DNA of 32,560 bases from Dictyobacter arantiisoli (GTDB lineage: Bacteria > Chloroflexota > Ktedonobacteria > Ktedonobacterales > Ktedonobacteraceae), in NCBI RefSeq assembly GCF_008326305.1, contig NZ_BIXY01000086.1, positions 1 through 32,560 on the forward strand, written 5' to 3'. The notes under the pieces were generated by a model, which saw nothing but the letters and a program-made list of their open reading frames with translations, made no database searches and had not been told where the DNA came from. The translations under genes were made by a program, and so were the position numbers. This document shows, in pieces, positions 30,902 through 32,560 of the stretch (positions are counted from its first letter, which is position 1; the number at the start of each line of letters is the position of its first letter).

Positions 30902-31915
30902 GGTGTTCTCCTTCTGCTGCTGGTAAACTTTTAAAACAGTGACGCCAGGCTGCCCAAGTTTGATGCCTTGCCGTCCGTCGATCTTCCCATTCACATCTGC
31001 AATGCGATAATCGTTATAGTGCATGGTTGCCTGATAGTCATATTCTGCTTGCCCTGTTGCCTCAAGTATCCAATAGTGTCCAGCGATCCTCGCCATATAC
31101 TTGAGATCCACCACGTGGTCCGGCCCATAGTAGAGCCACGCGATCCGAACATAAATGGTCCGAAACAGATGAGTATAGAGCGACTCGTGCCCATTGCGGG
31201 CTGGTATAAATTTTGTAAAATAGCGGTCCGCTGTCTCGCTCACAATGGGTCCCAGATCGTGGCTGATCTTCTTTTCGTCCATGCCTGAGCAATCCTGCAA
31301 TTGTCGGAGCCGCTGCCAGGCATCAATCACCAGACGGGCCTCGCATAGCGTGGGGATTTCATACGGGTCCATCAATTTGTCTTTGCGCTTGAGTTGTCCA
31401 GCAAAGATCACCGTGTATGGCTCCTCTAAGATAAACTCACCCGTTTTGAGTACCTCAGAGAGTCGACGGCCTGTTGTGACAGCTAGCCCAACCGCAATCT
31501 CATCCCAGCGTGAAGACTGCAACAACTGGACAGCGGTGGCGACGATCCCCTCTGGATCGAGAGCGAGTTGTACGTTCTCCATGCGTTCTTGTAACTTTTG
31601 CGCAGAGGGAGCGTTCCAGGCGGCCCATTCTTCAGGTGTGACGTTCAGGTATTTGAGCGCGAGGTGTTCCTGGTTCCTGGTCCGTGGATTTGTCCAACGG
31701 TTCTCCTTCGTTAACGGCAATTCTTTGATCTTATTGCGTGTATCCGTTAATGGAATGCGTAATGCTGAGGCTGATTTCATCGTAGGTCGTGCACGCCATG
31801 CTGCTAATTCCTCCTCGCACAGGTGTTGTAGTTCACTTTCTTGATCCTTACCGAGGGCTGCAATGGCTGGGAGCAGGACTTCCCATCGTTCTGCAAGCCA
31901 TTTTTTTGCTGCCAT
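30191..31915 (-). CDS. Protelomerase (telomere resolvase)
   Basis: The protein is 574 aa from the ATG at 31915, 7 nt after AAGGA; an ATG at 31936 would add 7 residues. It has the tyrosine-recombinase-type catalytic set seen in TelN/TelK/TelA: AVTTGRRLSEVLKTGEF (Arg150/151), a Lys-bearing strand FAGQLKRKD (Lys178), YTHLFRTIY (His249, Arg252), RIAGHYW (His280) and TMHYNDYRI (Tyr300, probable nucleophile). The TGRRxxE motif followed by a short linker and GEF is typical of telomere resolvases. It cuts replicated palindromic telomeres and reseals them as hairpins. A C-terminal domain of about 230 aa follows an internal basic, Thr/Lys-rich linker at ~340-350. Confidence 0.93.
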   Translation of the reverse strand: MAAKKWLAERWEVLLPAIAALGKDQESELQHLCEEELAAWRARPTMKSASALRIPLTDTRNKIKELPLTKENRWTNPRTRNQEHLALKYLNVTPEEWAAWNAPSAQKLQERMENVQLALDPEGIVATAVQLLQSSRWDEIAVGLAVTTGRRLSEVLKTGEFILEEPYTVIFAGQLKRKDKLMDPYEIPTLCEARLVIDAWQRLRQLQDCSGMDEKKISHDLGPIVSETADRYFTKFIPARNGHESLYTHLFRTIYVRIAWLYYGPDHVVDLKYMARIAGHYWILEATGQAEYDYQATMHYNDYRIADVNGKIDGRQGIKLGQPGVTVLKVYQQQKENTMATTKSTKTTKVTKGAEEMTSDAGKTEYSMIKPRKTTKQLYIKEGERLGITNADELLLELLKRSRLYDDMRAQQSNDITELRELLHEIEKEQPIAYLRELITRDKNFHAGLAKRHAGIDYRAMPLAELENYKTEGAAQERFRRAVQTMMIYNANVDEPLKRWLINANTIRDLIGGRYPAVKAYVEAHKEELDAHHTQFAITPVYNRKPYGIKEVITVSPLPDPDVQTPVEPSETEA

Positions 31916-31962
31916 GTTCAATTCCTTTCGTAGCATTTACACATGTCGCTGTCTTCTCTATA

Positions 31963-31991
31963 AGTATACATCATCGGTGTGCACATGTCAA
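31963..31991 (-). promoter_or_regulatory. Protelomerase promoter with embedded telomere motif
   Basis: TTGACA (31986-31991), exactly 17 bp, TATACT (31963-31968) on the minus strand. The spacer reads CACACCGATGATGT, matching the telomere-arm sequence CACACCGGTGATGT (complement of 84-97) in all but one base. Binding of the protelomerase there would block its own promoter. Confidence 0.75.
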
Positions 31992-32233
31992 GTATATACA
32001 AGATGGATAATCAAAAGAGATACGCACCGCTGTGTACAAATATTGGTGAGTTGCCAACATGTGTTTGCGTAGAATAAAAGTTGTGTTTGTTATATATGGT
32101 TTGCTCACAATAAAAATCAATGCTAACTCATGTGCATGTGTTAGGTGTACTTATTGTAAGTGTACATACTCATGATGTGTATTTACAATAAATACACATC
32201 ATGAGTATGTACACACTTATGATGTGTATTTAT
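31992..32233. other. Right subtelomeric non-coding region with a 55-bp palindrome
   Basis: No gene. 32160-32185 and 32189-32214 are perfect 26-bp inverted arms (ending GTGTATTTA / TAAATACAC) around a 3-base centre. There is a TTTGCTCACAATAAA-type segment near 32098, similar to the AT-rich direct repeats at the left end. Confidence 0.75.
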
Positions 32234-32552
32234 ACAGTGTGGTGATGTACACCTTAATGCTTTGTACAGGTAGGTATCCTATGTATAATAAGCACACAAC
32301 ATGGTTATGTACACTCACATATATCTATACAATATAGGTGATGTGCACCCATATGGAAGTGTACATAGTACTATCGTGCCATATATTGTATACTTTACCC
32401 GTGATGTACACCTATTTATGTAGGCACACACCTGTTATGTACACCCACACTACACAGTAACATACCCGTGATGTTTACTTTACCACCTGACAGTAACATG
32501 TACACACCGGTGATGTTACCACGTCGTAGTACAGCAAGTGTAGGGATTATCT
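32234..32552 (-). repeat. Terminal inverted repeat, right copy
   Basis: Reverse-complement partner of 48-331. It is about 35 bp longer because of an extra GTGTACATAAC-type unit near 32410-32450. Divergence rises with distance from the tip, which suggests the tips are kept identical (by resolution or gene conversion) while the subtelomeres drift. Confidence 0.88.
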
Positions 32553-32560
32553 AGATAATC
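32459..32560. other. Hairpin telomere, right end
   Basis: This end carries the same sequence as the left telomere in opposite orientation. The palindrome centre falls at 32552/32553, and only 8 bases of the second arm are present before the sequence stops. The true right end is thus about 32552. The identical innermost ~75 bp at both ends fits two hairpins made by the same resolvase. Confidence 0.92.

Noticed and set aside
30191-31915. Phage integrase / XerC-like recombinase for the large minus-strand gene
   Set aside because: Although it shares the tyrosine-recombinase residues, the TGRRxxE..GEF pattern, the size and the matching palindromic ends indicate a protelomerase.
1-32560. Linear prophage of the N15 type
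   Set aside because: No capsid, portal, terminase, tail or lysis genes were found in the complete replicon, so a plasmid is the better description.

Overview
The window is almost certainly a complete linear replicon of about 32.5 kb with covalently closed hairpin ends. Bases 1-94 form a perfect 94-bp palindrome centred at 47/48, and the last bases run 8 nt past the same centre (32552/32553). The true molecule is therefore about 48-32552, and the outer bases are read-through around the hairpins. Inverted terminal repeats of about 285-320 bp lie inside the ends. A protelomerase (telomere resolvase) gene at 30191-31915 supplies the matching enzyme. I see no capsid, terminase, portal, tail or lysis gene and no DNA polymerase, so I read it as a linear plasmid rather than a phage. 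The host is probably a spore-forming, GC-moderate bacterium. The BclA-like collagen protein and the style of the small-protein operon suggest Ktedonobacteria (Chloroflexota), but that is inference.

Left arm (1-3.8 kb): telomere, 1.1 kb of non-coding DNA with several hairpins, a membrane-anchored zinc-ribbon protein, a zinc-finger/coiled-coil protein and a 350-aa protein of unknown function. At 4.16-5.44 kb is a CRISPR array of 18 repeats and 17 spacers with a visible leader promoter and no cas genes. At 5.5-6.9 kb is a partition module: ParA, a small putative ribbon-helix-helix partner, and iterons found both upstream of parA and inside the partner gene. A membrane-anchored Mrr-type nuclease and a short excisionase-like HTH gene follow.

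Middle (8.9-16.2 kb), mostly minus strand: a BclA/C1q-like collagen gene sits between degenerate copies of a DnaC/IstB-type helicase loader. Next come the full-length loader, a putative replication initiator with iteron-like inverted repeats inside its coding sequence, an HNH nuclease sharing the initiator's N-terminal fold, and a striking 0.5-kb region of four modular arrays, all with 11-bp period. A GIY-YIG nuclease and a related 58-aa HTH protein close the block.

Right-middle (16.2-24 kb), plus strand: a convincing promoter is followed by a run of about 20 very small, tightly overlapping genes, many with CxxC pairs. Among them are a four-helix membrane protein with two HTH repeats and a PhoB-like winged-helix protein. 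The last gene of the run lies between perfect 44-bp inverted repeats.

Right arm (24-32.5 kb): a DEDDh exonuclease with zinc-binding segments, a nucleotidyltransferase-fold protein and an unknown partner (plus strand). Then, on the minus strand, two membrane proteins, a replication-relaxation-like protein and the protelomerase. The protelomerase promoter carries a near-copy of the telomere motif, which suggests autoregulation. Replication probably starts internally (initiator plus loader), the replicated telomere palindromes are resolved by the protelomerase, and ParA with its partner segregates the copies.
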